Source: Bacteroidota bacterium
GTDB lineage: Bacteria; Bacteroidota; Ignavibacteria; Kapaibacteriales; UBA2268
Reading direction: 5' to 3'
Length of the DNA: 15,498 bases
Assembly: GCA_024280675.1 (NCBI GenBank)
Contig: JAJRPT010000073.1
Coordinates: 1 to 15,498, forward strand
In this document: positions 6,503 to 14,183 of the stretch, one piece after another
How the letters are laid out: every line of letters begins with the position of its first letter
Numbering within the stretch: the first letter of the stretch is position 1
Notes under the pieces: generated by a model
What the model was told of the DNA's origin: nothing
What the model saw: only the letters and a program-made list of their open reading frames with translations
Database searches by the model: none
Made by a program: the position numbers and the translations under genes

Positions 6503-7666
6503 TCAGCCCACATCAAAACAACCAATCTCACGTGCAATGACTAGGCGTTGAATCTCGGATGTGCCTTCGCCAATTTCGAGTAATTTCTGGTCACGGTAGA
6601 AACGTTCGGCATTGTATTCTTTCATAAGTCCATATCCACCAAGGATTTGTACGCAATGATTGGCAGCCATGTGGGCAAGTTCTGAGCAGTTTAGTTTGGC
6701 AATCGCACCTTCTTTGGTGACAGAAATACCCTCGCTTGCCATTCGGCACACGTCGTAGAGGTAAGTTCGGGCTAGCTCGATTCCCATATCAATGTCTGCA
6801 AGTTTGAAAGCATTCGCTTGATAAGTTGAGATTGCTTTGCCGAATGTTTTGCGTTCTTTTGCGTATTTGAGAGCATATTCAAACGCTCCTTGGGCAAGAC
6901 CCAAACCCATTGCCGCAATCGACAATCGACCCTTGTCCAGCGTTGCCATCATTTGTTTAAAACCATCACCCCTTTTGCCCAGCATTGTGGATTTATGAAC
7001 ACGGACATTGTCAAGGTATAGCTCACCTGTGTTCGATGCTCGCCACATCATCTTGCCTTTCATAACTTTTTGAGTAAAACCAGCAATTCCATTTTCGACT
7101 AAGAAACAAGTCAGTTCATTTCGTCCACCTTGTAAAGTTCCAGTTTTTGCCAGAACAGTCGAGCCAATAGTTATTTCGCTTGCAGAATTAGTAATAAAGA
7201 TTTTCGAGCCATTGATTATCCAGTCATCTCCGTCTTGTGTTGCAGTGGTTTGAGTGTTTGCCGCATCGGAGCCAGCCTCGGCCTCCGTTAGCCCAAATCC
7301 CCAAAGGCTAGCTTCAGCTAATTTTGGAAGATATTTAGACTTTTGCTCTTTATTGCCAAAATTTAAAATAGGACCCACACCGAGCGAATTATGTGCTGCG
7401 ACTGTGGCTGCATGAGATCCGTCAACTCGGGCTATTTCCTCGACTGTGATGATGTAGGAGGCGTAATCGAGGGCAGAGCCGCCGTACTGTTCTGGGATTT
7501 GAGCACCAAGCAAGCCTAGATGAGCCATGGCTTTTGTGTTTTCTAAAGAGAACTCTTCTCGCTCGTCTAATTCTTTGACAGTTGGATAGAGTTCTTGTTC
7601 GGCAAAACTGCGGACTGAGTCTCTTAGTAAAATTTGTTCTTCGGATAAATTACGGTTTAATGGCAT
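6503..7666 (-). CDS. Acyl-CoA dehydrogenase (short/branched-chain type)
   Basis: FAD enzyme that introduces the alpha-beta double bond in acyl-CoA during fatty-acid or branched-chain amino-acid breakdown, passing electrons to ETF. The 387 residues match the family's usual length, with N-terminal helical, middle beta and C-terminal helical domains. Visible motifs are LTEAEAGSD (126-134, FAD/substrate loop), YRDQKLLEIGEGTSEIQR (357-374), with catalytic base E367 in the position used by short-chain and butyryl-CoA dehydrogenases, and GGYGLMKEY (343-351). It is the last gene of the alr-scpA-scpB-acd run on this strand, 77 bp after scpB, and may have its own promoter. No strong ribosome binding site precedes the ATG. 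Substrate chain length cannot be told from sequence by eye; glutaryl- or isovaleryl-CoA dehydrogenase-like activity is possible. Confidence 0.95.
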   Translation of the reverse strand: MPLNRNLSEEQILLRDSVRSFAEQELYPTVKELDEREEFSLENTKAMAHLGLLGAQIPEQYGGSALDYASYIITVEEIARVDGSHAATVAAHNSLGVGPILNFGNKEQKSKYLPKLAEASLWGFGLTEAEAGSDAANTQTTATQDGDDWIINGSKIFITNSASEITIGSTVLAKTGTLQGGRNELTCFLVENGIAGFTQKVMKGKMMWRASNTGELYLDNVRVHKSTMLGKRGDGFKQMMATLDKGRLSIAAMGLGLAQGAFEYALKYAKERKTFGKAISTYQANAFKLADIDMGIELARTYLYDVCRMASEGISVTKEGAIAKLNCSELAHMAANHCVQILGGYGLMKEYNAERFYRDQKLLEIGEGTSEIQRLVIAREIGCFDVG

Positions 7667-7743
7667 TTCTGTATTCTTGAATTGTAATTGTTTGGATTAG
7701 GACTAGCTCCAAACTTAAGAAATATTTCCATGTCTTTGAGCTT

Positions 7744-8454
7744 TTACTTCGCATCTATTTTAATTAGAATTTCTTGCTGGGATTTCTCATTTTTCTCAAA
7801 GCTGGCGATTTCATCCATTTCTTTTAATGTGGGAAGCTCAGCGATTGAACCAAGAGCAAACATTTTCAAAAAATCATCTGTTGTGCCGTAAAGCAATGCC
7901 CTGCCAAGGCTTTCACTTCTACCAAGGATTTTTATGAGATTCCTCTCAAGAAGAGAGTTGATTATTTCGGAGGAATTTACACCACGAATTTGCTCTACTC
8001 CAGATTTTGAGATGGGCTGTCGGTAGGCAATTATGGCAAGGGATTCAAGCGAGGCACGGCTGAGCTTTTTCTTTTTTTTAGACCAGTATAATTCCGCCAC
8101 TAATTTCCCATACTCAGGTCTGGTCGCAAACTCGTAACCACCAGCATAATCAACGATGTAGATGGGTCTTCCAGAGCTTATAAGTTCGTCGTTGATTCGG
8201 TCAATAATATCGGAAATTAAGGACTTGGTATAATGAAAATTCTCAGTAATTACTTCAATAAATTTTGCAATATCCATTTCTTTTACTGGAGGATTTTGTG
8301 ACATTCTTTTTTTGTCAAAATCATCTTTTGAAAACAATATTGCAAATAATTCTTCCATGCTCAGGGCTTTGTCCGAGGCAAAAATCAATGCCTCGATTGC
8401 AGATTTTTGCTCGTCTGGAGAGAGTGTCATAAAATATGGTTTGAAGTCTTGCAC
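7744..8454 (-). CDS. scpB: Segregation and condensation protein B
   Basis: Winged-helix (kite) subunit of the SMC-ScpAB condensin, which compacts and helps segregate the chromosome; it dimerises and binds the middle of the ScpA kleisin. The 236 residues show the first winged helix (about 15-115, starting IEALIFAS and ending YEFATRPEYGKLVAEL) and the second (about 130-200), containing the diagnostic LSRASLESLAIIAYRQPISK and GVNSSEIINSLLERNLI. The GTG start at 8454 shares one base with the scpA stop (TAGTG), so translation is coupled. An alternative start is the ATG eight codons later, closer to the usual family N-terminus but without a ribosome binding site. Residues 45-80 look longer than in most homologues. 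Confidence 0.95.
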   Translation of the reverse strand: MQDFKPYFMTLSPDEQKSAIEALIFASDKALSMEELFAILFSKDDFDKKRMSQNPPVKEMDIAKFIEVITENFHYTKSLISDIIDRINDELISSGRPIYIVDYAGGYEFATRPEYGKLVAELYWSKKKKKLSRASLESLAIIAYRQPISKSGVEQIRGVNSSEIINSLLERNLIKILGRSESLGRALLYGTTDDFLKMFALGSIAELPTLKEMDEIASFEKNEKSQQEILIKIDAK

Positions 8455-9167
8455 TAATTTTCAATCCTCATCTTTGTGATGTGAATGTCTTGGTAGTTTG
8501 CATTTTGCAACACTTGAACATCTCCGGTTTTTATGAGGTCTAGAAGAGCCAAAAAAGTTACTACAATCTTTAGTTTATTTGCATTCTTTAGTAATTTGGA
8601 AAATAATAACTTTGTATTTATGTTCAGTTCTTTTAATATAAAAGCTCTTTGCTCAGAAATTGAATAGGTGTAAAGGTCCACTTTATGTTTGAGTAGTCCA
8701 CTTCTTCTCTTATTTAAAATATTTTGGAAAGCATTGATGATATGAAAAAGATTTAAGTCTTCAGGCAAGTGAGACTCTGGCTCTTTTTCTTTGTCGAATG
8801 TGTTTCTGTAGAGAAGAAAGCGAGTATGCTCCTCGGATTGGCTCAGTTCACCAAGGCTTTCTTTTATTTGCTTATATTCTAGCAACTTCTGAACTAGCTC
8901 AGTGCGTGGGTCATCGATAGGGTTTCCCTCCTCATTGCTTCCTCTTGGCAAAAGCATTTGCGATTTTATGTGCATTAGAGTCGAGCTCATCACAATGAAC
9001 TCGCCGGCCAGGTTGAGGTCGAGCTTCTGCATTAGATGGATATAATTCAAAAATTCCTTAGTAACTTTGGAAATTGGAATGTCATAAATATTAAGCTCGT
9101 CTCTTTTTATAAAATAGAGAAGCAAATCAAATGGACCCTCAAAGTTAGATAATTGGATTTTATACAA
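8454..9167 (-). CDS. scpA: Segregation and condensation protein A (kleisin)
   Basis: Kleisin that bridges SMC heads in the bacterial condensin. The 237-residue protein has the N-terminal signature FEGPFDLLLYFIKRDELNIYDIPI (about 9-32), the FIVMSSTLMHIKSQMLLP segment (57-74) that contacts the SMC neck, a variable acidic linker (about 76-130), and a C-terminal winged helix with VVTFLALLDLIKTGDV. The start must be TTG at 9167: an in-frame stop lies three codons upstream, and the conserved motif begins at residue 9. No clear ribosome binding site is seen. A sigma70-like promoter lies about 30 bp upstream. It is followed directly by scpB with a one-base overlap. Both condensin genes thus use non-ATG starts. 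Confidence 0.95.
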   Translation of the reverse strand: MYKIQLSNFEGPFDLLLYFIKRDELNIYDIPISKVTKEFLNYIHLMQKLDLNLAGEFIVMSSTLMHIKSQMLLPRGSNEEGNPIDDPRTELVQKLLEYKQIKESLGELSQSEEHTRFLLYRNTFDKEKEPESHLPEDLNLFHIINAFQNILNKRRSGLLKHKVDLYTYSISEQRAFILKELNINTKLLFSKLLKNANKLKIVVTFLALLDLIKTGDVQVLQNANYQDIHITKMRIEN

Positions 9168-9203
9168 ATTATGTCTTTAATCTCTGATAAAAATTATTCC
9201 AAA

Positions 9204-9232
9204 ATTATAAATTAAAATCTTCTTCAAATCAA
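9204..9232 (-). promoter_or_regulatory. Sigma70-like promoter upstream of scpA
   Basis: On the - strand TTGATT (9232-9227) and TATAAT (9209-9204) are separated by exactly 17 bases. The -10 is a perfect consensus and the -35 matches TTGA. Predicted start near 9197 would give a leader of about 30 bases to the scpA TTG. It suggests scpAB can be transcribed independently of alr. Confidence 0.6.
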
Positions 9233-9270
9233 TACTTTTTCCACAATATTATGTTTATATCTTTTTGTGT

Positions 9271-10377
9271 TCAGATAATAAGTCTTGGAACTCTAGCCGA
9301 GAGCATTGTCAGAACTTCATAAGGAATAGTTCCAATCTTAGCGGCAATTTCGCTCACTGTAATTTCTTCATCACCATCTTTTCCTATCAATACCACTTCG
9401 TCACCCGCATTTATCTTGTCCATTCCAATATCTACCATTATCTGATCCATGCAGACAGAACCCGCAACATTGTATCTTTTGCCAGAAATCAAACATTGTC
9501 CCTTGTTTGAAAGAGCAACAGAATAGCCGTCACCATAGCCGATTGGGATTATTGCAATTTGAGTATCTTGCTCGCAGATATATTTTTGTGAATAGCCAAC
9601 TGTTTCCCCCTTTTCCACTTTCTTGATTGATATAACAGCAGAGTGAAGGCTCAGCACGGGTTTTAAGTCTATTTTATTTTTGATGTCCTCGCTTGGTAAA
9701 ACCCCATAAATAGAAATGCCTGGTCGTGCAAAGTTTGTGGCATTGCTTTTTAGATTAATAATTCCAGCAGAATTGAATGCGTGAATTTCTTTGAAAGTAA
9801 AGCCAGAGTTTTTCAAAGAGATTAGCAGTTCTTCAAAAATATTTAAACAAGCGTCACTCAGCCTATTTTTTTCAGTAGAAAATTCAGCGTCGGGTAAATG
9901 CGTCATCAGCCCAATAATTTTCACACTATCTAGCTCAGAAGCCTCTCGAAGAAATCCAAGAGCATCTCTTGGGGCAATCCCCTCACGGTTCATTCCTGAA
10001 TTGATAAAGAGATGAAGATTTATTGTTTTTGAAAGAAGTCTGGCTTGCCTGTTAATTTCCAAAAGTGTGTCAATATCTGCAATAGAAGATTCTGTACCCA
10101 TCTCGACTATCTCCTGAGCGTCTTGTGGTCTGGGCGGGACAAGTGATAAAATGTTACACTTATTTCCACCCATTCTCAATTGCTTTGCCTCCGATGGAAA
10201 TGCCACCGCAACTTTATTTATTTTGTTTTCATTGAGCAGTTTTGTTATAAGTTGCAGACCATGACCATAGGCATTTGCCTTGACAACGGGAATAAGCTCA
10301 CAATTTGCACGGTTTTTGATTTGAGAAATGTTGTGGAAAAGATTTGCTGAATTAATTTGTATTCTAGTTGGTCTCAT
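9271..10377 (-). CDS. alr: Alanine racemase
   Basis: PLP enzyme that interconverts L- and D-alanine, supplying D-Ala for peptidoglycan; cytosolic dimer. The 368-residue length is typical. PLP-binding Lys is K33 in VVKANAYGHG; the second catalytic base is Y262 in VGYSQKY; the phosphate-binding and C-terminal motifs ARPGISIYG (217-225), PIGYGDGYS (278-286) and GSVCMDQIMVDIG (306-318) are all present. The N-terminal half is the TIM barrel and residues from about 235 form the beta domain. ATG 10377 fits the family start (a conserved strand beginning RPTRIQIN). No clear ribosome binding site is seen. It lies about 100 bp upstream of scpA on the same strand and is divergent from the PD40/OmpA lipoprotein gene. 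It is intact, without frameshifts. Confidence 0.96.
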   Translation of the reverse strand: MRPTRIQINSANLFHNISQIKNRANCELIPVVKANAYGHGLQLITKLLNENKINKVAVAFPSEAKQLRMGGNKCNILSLVPPRPQDAQEIVEMGTESSIADIDTLLEINRQARLLSKTINLHLFINSGMNREGIAPRDALGFLREASELDSVKIIGLMTHLPDAEFSTEKNRLSDACLNIFEELLISLKNSGFTFKEIHAFNSAGIINLKSNATNFARPGISIYGVLPSEDIKNKIDLKPVLSLHSAVISIKKVEKGETVGYSQKYICEQDTQIAIIPIGYGDGYSVALSNKGQCLISGKRYNVAGSVCMDQIMVDIGMDKINAGDEVVLIGKDGDEEITVSEIAAKIGTIPYEVLTMLSARVPRLII

Positions 10378-10508
10378 AGTGTGGATTTTAGCTATTATGC
10401 TCGGAATGTCTGCTCAGCAATCTAATTAAAAAATATGCTAATATTAGTCAAATGTTAATATTTATTATAGATTAAACCAATAAATATACAATAATTATAT
10501 TTGAGAAG
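10378..10508. other. Divergent intergenic region between alr and the PD40/OmpA lipoprotein
   Basis: 131 bp of AT-rich DNA that must hold both promoters. Toward alr (- strand), a CATAAT -10-like element lies close to the gene with TTGCTG 15 bases upstream of it, and a separate TTGACT lies farther out near 10447-10452. Toward the lipoprotein, TATAGAT (10466-10472) is the best -10 candidate. None is convincing alone. Confidence 0.35.
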
Positions 10509-12290
10509 ATGAATAAAACAAAAGAAATAAAACTGAACATTTTGCTTGTGGCAGTGATTGTATTACTTTCGTCATGTGCCTCTAGTCCAAAAATTATGGA
10601 GTGCCCAAAGGAAAGGATAAATGGGAATCTGGAGCTTAACAGTTCATTTGATGAAATTGCACCAACAAAATTTCAAAAGAATTTGCTCTACCAAACCAGC
10701 TATGGGAAAAACATCCCAACAGAACTCACCAAGCTAAGGGTTGGGCAGGAGAAAATATATATGCCTATGCCCGAGGATAGTTATTTTATTGACTTTCTCA
10801 AAAACCAGAGTACACCGTCTTTTTTCAGTGATAACGGAAGAACTGTCGCATACTTTTCTGCCGTCTACCCTGAGGGCGGAGAAGATTACGATTTGTATTC
10901 AATGCTTATTGAAAATGGACAAGTTGTCGAAAGTGGATTTGTGGACATCATTTTAAATTCAAATGGAAATGAACGCAATCCTAGTATTTCTTCAAATGGA
11001 AATATTCTAGTGTTTGAGTCCGATAGAAGTGGCGGAGTCCTTGATGAAGAAGGGGAAATAAATTATGATTTGTACTACAGCATTCGCCAAGGGGATGGCT
11101 CTTGGTCTGAGCCTAGAAATCTTGGTGGTGAAATCAATACTCCCTTTGATGAAATATTTCCAAGCTTTGACTTGGAAGGAAATCTCTATTTCTCATCGAA
11201 TGGGCATAGCGACTTTGATAATTTTGATATTCTAAGGGCTAGCTTTGATAAAAGAGAAAATAAATGGACAGGCCTAAAATTATTCTCTGAGCCAATCAAC
11301 ACAATGGCAGACGAAAAATCTTGCCTTGTTGAAAATGCAGAAATTACTCTTGCCTCCAATCGTGAGGGTGGATGTGGTGGATTTGATCTCTACAAATTTG
11401 AATTTTGCAATCCAGTAGTCCTAGATATTCATTTTATCTCAGAAACTGGGCAATATGCTGGAATCTTAGAACTCTGGTCGGATAAAGGTGAAAAGATAAA
11501 AAGTCTAAGAATTTCAAGTTCAGAGAAAAAAACACTCAACATTGGTGCCGGAAGAGAATATGTATTAAACTTTAAGAGTGATTGCTCCGAAGCTGTGATA
11601 GAAGAACAAAATTTTTATGCACCATGTTCAGATAGTACGATTATTAGATTAATTACCAGCTTTTATATCCCAGAAGAGGCAAATGAATTTTCTTTTGAGC
11701 AATACTCGATGCCGTTTTTTGTTTCTGGATATTTCAGACCCAATACCGGTGATAATCTTGAAAAGCTGCGTCTAAAGTTCCAATATAATTTGATTGGCAA
11801 CACGGACTCGACATCATTTGTGGAATACCCGAGCAAGAAATACGACGATTTTGCTCTGCAAGTTGATGATGCGATGGAGAAAATTACAAGATTCCTGCAA
11901 AGCAAAATCGAAAAGATGCAATCGGATTGCCCTAGCCAAGATCAAACACTTTCCATCGAAGTGCAAGGCTTTACCGATTCCAGACCTCTGGCAAAGAAAG
12001 CAGTCTACTTTGGACCAGATGTAATAAATCCAGATATGGGTATTCATATTCTCAATGGTGAAGCTCTTAGCAATGAAAAACTTTCACTTCTTCGTGCCTA
12101 TTTTACGGCTAAGTATCTTGAGAGGAAAATATCTGAGAGGATTGATTATTCATTGATTAAAGATAAAATAGTTTGGTCGGCAAAGGGCAATGGCATCGAC
12201 AAAAGCCAAGTGGGTGATGATTTCAAAAGAAGGGTGAAGGTCTCTATTGAGTATTTGACTAATCGTGATATAAATAAATTAGGCAAATAA
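10509..12290 (+). CDS. PD40 beta-propeller / OmpA-like lipoprotein
   Basis: Probably an outer-membrane lipoprotein bound to peptidoglycan. The 593 residues start with a lipoprotein signal peptide ending LLSSC, so C23 is lipidated. Residues about 100-300 contain at least four PD40 (WD40-like) blades, seen as PSFSxxG...YFSS and DLYxxxx repeats (102-132, 157-191, 216-243, 269-297). Residues about 303-372 look like a small carboxypeptidase-regulatory-type beta domain. Residues about 446-583 form a divergent OmpA-like domain, with VQGFTDSRP (485-493), LSLLRAYFTAKYL (525-537) and RRVKVSIE (574-581). The order resembles PorE-type proteins of the type IX secretion/gliding apparatus but lacks the N-terminal TPR, so that role is only a possibility. 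GAGAAG lies directly before the ATG. It is a single gene, divergent from alr and convergent with the next. Confidence 0.88.
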   Translation: MNKTKEIKLNILLVAVIVLLSSCASSPKIMECPKERINGNLELNSSFDEIAPTKFQKNLLYQTSYGKNIPTELTKLRVGQEKIYMPMPEDSYFIDFLKNQSTPSFFSDNGRTVAYFSAVYPEGGEDYDLYSMLIENGQVVESGFVDIILNSNGNERNPSISSNGNILVFESDRSGGVLDEEGEINYDLYYSIRQGDGSWSEPRNLGGEINTPFDEIFPSFDLEGNLYFSSNGHSDFDNFDILRASFDKRENKWTGLKLFSEPINTMADEKSCLVENAEITLASNREGGCGGFDLYKFEFCNPVVLDIHFISETGQYAGILELWSDKGEKIKSLRISSSEKKTLNIGAGREYVLNFKSDCSEAVIEEQNFYAPCSDSTIIRLITSFYIPEEANEFSFEQYSMPFFVSGYFRPNTGDNLEKLRLKFQYNLIGNTDSTSFVEYPSKKYDDFALQVDDAMEKITRFLQSKIEKMQSDCPSQDQTLSIEVQGFTDSRPLAKKAVYFGPDVINPDMGIHILNGEALSNEKLSLLRAYFTAKYLERKISERIDYSLIKDKIVWSAKGNGIDKSQVGDDFKRRVKVSIEYLTNRDINKLGK

Positions 12291-12322
12291 AGGCTGGTCA
12301 CCCAAACTTTCACATTGCAAAA

Positions 12323-13462
12323 TTACTTTAACAAATTCCGTGCAATCACCAATCTCTGAATCTCAGAAGTTCCTTCGTATATCTCTGTGATTTTTGCATC
12401 ACGGTAATAACGTTCGGCTTTGTATTCGGTTGTGTAGCCATTTCCGCCGTGGATTTGGATACATTTATTTGCACAGAACATTGCAGCCTCGGAGGCAACA
12501 AGCTTTGCCATAGCCGATTCTTGTCCGTAGTTGAGTCCTGCGTCTTTCATGCGAGATGCGTTCCAAGTTAGCATCCACGCTGAATTATACTGGCACCACA
12601 TGTCGGCAATCATCCACTGGATTGCTTGAAATGAAGCGATTGGCTTGCCGAATTGCTCACGTGACTTTGCGTATTTGATTGCATCTTCAATCGACGCGCG
12701 AGCGATGCCCAGTGCTTGAGCAGCAATTCCAATTCGTCCACCGTCGAGCGTGACCATGGAGACTTTGAAGCCCTTATTGACCTCACCCAAAAGTGCAGAC
12801 TCGGGAAGTTCTACATTGTCAAGAACAATTTCAGTTGTCGAAGTCGAACGAATCCCTAGCTTAGACTCAACCTTTCCAACAGAATATCCTGGAGTGTTCG
12901 CCTCGACAATAAATGTGGAAACGCCACGTGTTCCCTTTCCTGGGTCGGTGGAGGCAATGAGTACAAAAACTTCAGCTTGCCTCCCATTGGTTGCCCAGAG
13001 CTTTGAGCCATTCAAAATCCATTTGTCACCCTTTTTGACGGCAGTTGTTTGAGTATTCCCAGCATCAGACCCCGCATTGGATTCGGACAAAGAAAATGCA
13101 CCAATCTTCTCACCAGAAAGCATCGACGGTAAGTATTTTTGCTTTTGCTCTTCGGTGCCAAATCTGAAAATAGGGTCGCAAGTAAGTGAACAATGTGCCG
13201 AGACTATCACGCCAGTAGATGCACAAGCACGAGAAAGCTCCTCAATAGTAAGCATGTAGGACACAAAATCCATGCCCGAACCACCGTATTCATCAGGGTA
13301 GGCAACGCCCATTAGCCCAAGCTCGCCGGCTTCTTTGATAATGTTTTCTGGATAGCGATGATTTTGTTCATTCTCCGAAGCCACTGGCTCAATCTCTTCT
13401 GTTGCAAATTTCCTGACCATATCCCGCAACATTATTTGTTCTTCCGAAAGTAGATGATCCAT
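12323..13462 (-). CDS. Acyl-CoA dehydrogenase (butyryl-CoA/short-chain type)
   Basis: Second FAD acyl-CoA dehydrogenase of the window, 379 residues, full length. Motifs are LSEEQIMLRDMVRKFA at the N-terminus, FSLSESNAGSDAGNTQTTA (123-141), NGSKLWATNG, REQFGKPIASFQAIQ and the C-terminal YRDAKITEIYEGTSEIQR with catalytic base E363. This is the classical IYEGTSEIQRLVIAR form of short-chain enzymes, and closer to known butyryl-CoA dehydrogenases than the paralogue at 6503-7666. An AAGGAC ribosome binding site lies eight or so bases before the ATG, which supports this start. It is alone on its strand: the upstream neighbour is divergent and the downstream one convergent. No ETF or other beta-oxidation gene is adjacent. 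Confidence 0.96.
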   Translation of the reverse strand: MDHLLSEEQIMLRDMVRKFATEEIEPVASENEQNHRYPENIIKEAGELGLMGVAYPDEYGGSGMDFVSYMLTIEELSRACASTGVIVSAHCSLTCDPIFRFGTEEQKQKYLPSMLSGEKIGAFSLSESNAGSDAGNTQTTAVKKGDKWILNGSKLWATNGRQAEVFVLIASTDPGKGTRGVSTFIVEANTPGYSVGKVESKLGIRSTSTTEIVLDNVELPESALLGEVNKGFKVSMVTLDGGRIGIAAQALGIARASIEDAIKYAKSREQFGKPIASFQAIQWMIADMWCQYNSAWMLTWNASRMKDAGLNYGQESAMAKLVASEAAMFCANKCIQIHGGNGYTTEYKAERYYRDAKITEIYEGTSEIQRLVIARNLLK

Positions 13463-13631
13463 ATTTTTTTGTCCTTTAGTTTTTCTGTTAATATTTTCAC
13501 AAAAATAAGTATTTTACTTCACTTTTGCCAGAGCCAATTCAATTTATTAGAGATTTTTCAAAATATTTTCATAAGTTGGTTTTATGCCTAGGCGAAAATA
13601 TTTTATCATTTAAAAAAAAAGAAGAGTTCTA
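13463..13631. other. Divergent intergenic region between acyl-CoA dehydrogenase and siaB-like gene
   Basis: 169 bp, AT-rich. Besides the palindrome cluster annotated separately, it has a further AATATTTTC copy (13490-13498), making three in all, and an A9 run (13612-13620) just before the GAAGAG ribosome binding site of the siaB-like gene. No small gene is seen. Confidence 0.5.
13560..13604 (+). promoter_or_regulatory. Palindrome-rich promoter/operator candidate upstream of siaB-like gene
   Basis: Two perfect palindromes AAAATATTTT (13560-13569 and 13595-13604), forming the 11-bp inverted repeat AAAATATTTTC/GAAAATATTTT, flank the 8-bp palindrome GCCTAGGC (13586-13593). Overlaid on this are TTGGTT (13576-13581) and TATTTT (13599-13604) spaced by 17 bases, so GCCTAGGC would sit in the promoter spacer. 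The layout suggests an operator; the promoter match itself is modest. Confidence 0.4.
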
Positions 13632-14183
13632 ATGTCAGATTTTAATTTATATCAATATTATAATAACTCTAAGAAAAATAATATAATTCTATATTTCAAG
13701 GGTGCTGTGTCCCAAGAAATTCTAGTTGAGATTGGTCTGATGATACGAAAGAAATTCTCGGTCGAAAAGCAAATCAAGAAAATATTTGGAGTCTTTATCG
13801 AGCTTGCACAAAATATTATGCACTATTCTGCTGAGATTGAATATTCGCATCGGGATGACAAGAATGTGGGTGTGGGTATTATATTATTTTCGGAGACAAA
13901 AAGCAATTTCCAGATAATCTCTGGCAACCAGATTTCCAATGAAAATAAGTCGTCTATTGCGGGAAAATTAGACAAGATTAATTCATTAAATTTGGAAGAG
14001 CTGAAAGAGTTCTACCATAAACAAATAAGAGTCGAACCAGAAGACGAGTCAAAGGGGGCAGGCTTAGGCTTCATTGACATGGCACGCAAATCAAGGAATA
14101 AAATTAAGTATAATATCACAGAAATTGATGAAGAAAATTCATTTTTAGAACTAACCATAACTTTTATCAAGGAAAAAGAATGA
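13632..14183 (+). CDS. SiaB-like protein kinase (HATPase fold)
   Basis: Small 183-residue GHKL-ATPase-fold protein of the SiaB family (DUF6272), which in Pseudomonas aeruginosa phosphorylates the partner SiaC. The N-box is FIELAQNIMHYS (55-66) with metal-binding N61; the nucleotide region continues with ISGNQI (96-101); the G-box-like KGAGLGFIDMARKS (141-154) closes the ATP lid. There is no transmembrane segment and no sensor domain. A GAAGAG site precedes the ATG. The stop overlaps the next gene's start (ATGA), so the two are translationally coupled and probably made in balance. The adjacent SiaC-like partner is the strongest support. An anti-sigma factor of the RsbW type would have a similar fold but would pair with a STAS protein. 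The SiaA phosphatase is not in the window. Confidence 0.85.
   Translation: MSDFNLYQYYNNSKKNNIILYFKGAVSQEILVEIGLMIRKKFSVEKQIKKIFGVFIELAQNIMHYSAEIEYSHRDDKNVGVGIILFSETKSNFQIISGNQISNENKSSIAGKLDKINSLNLEELKEFYHKQIRVEPEDESKGAGLGFIDMARKSRNKIKYNITEIDEENSFLELTITFIKEKE

Noticed and set aside
6497..6514. Bidirectional terminator between the convergent lipoprotein and dehydrogenase genes
   Set aside because: Only a five-base stem (GATGT/ACATC), without a clear T-run; too weak to call.
7662..7733. 24-codon frame on - strand (ATG at 7733) ending over the ATG of the acyl-CoA dehydrogenase
   Set aside because: Tempting as a leader peptide, but there is no ribosome binding site and no conserved feature.
12750..13052. 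100-codon + strand open frame inside the second acyl-CoA dehydrogenase
   Set aside because: It is antisense to a fully conserved region; the frame is open only because of codon bias in the real gene.
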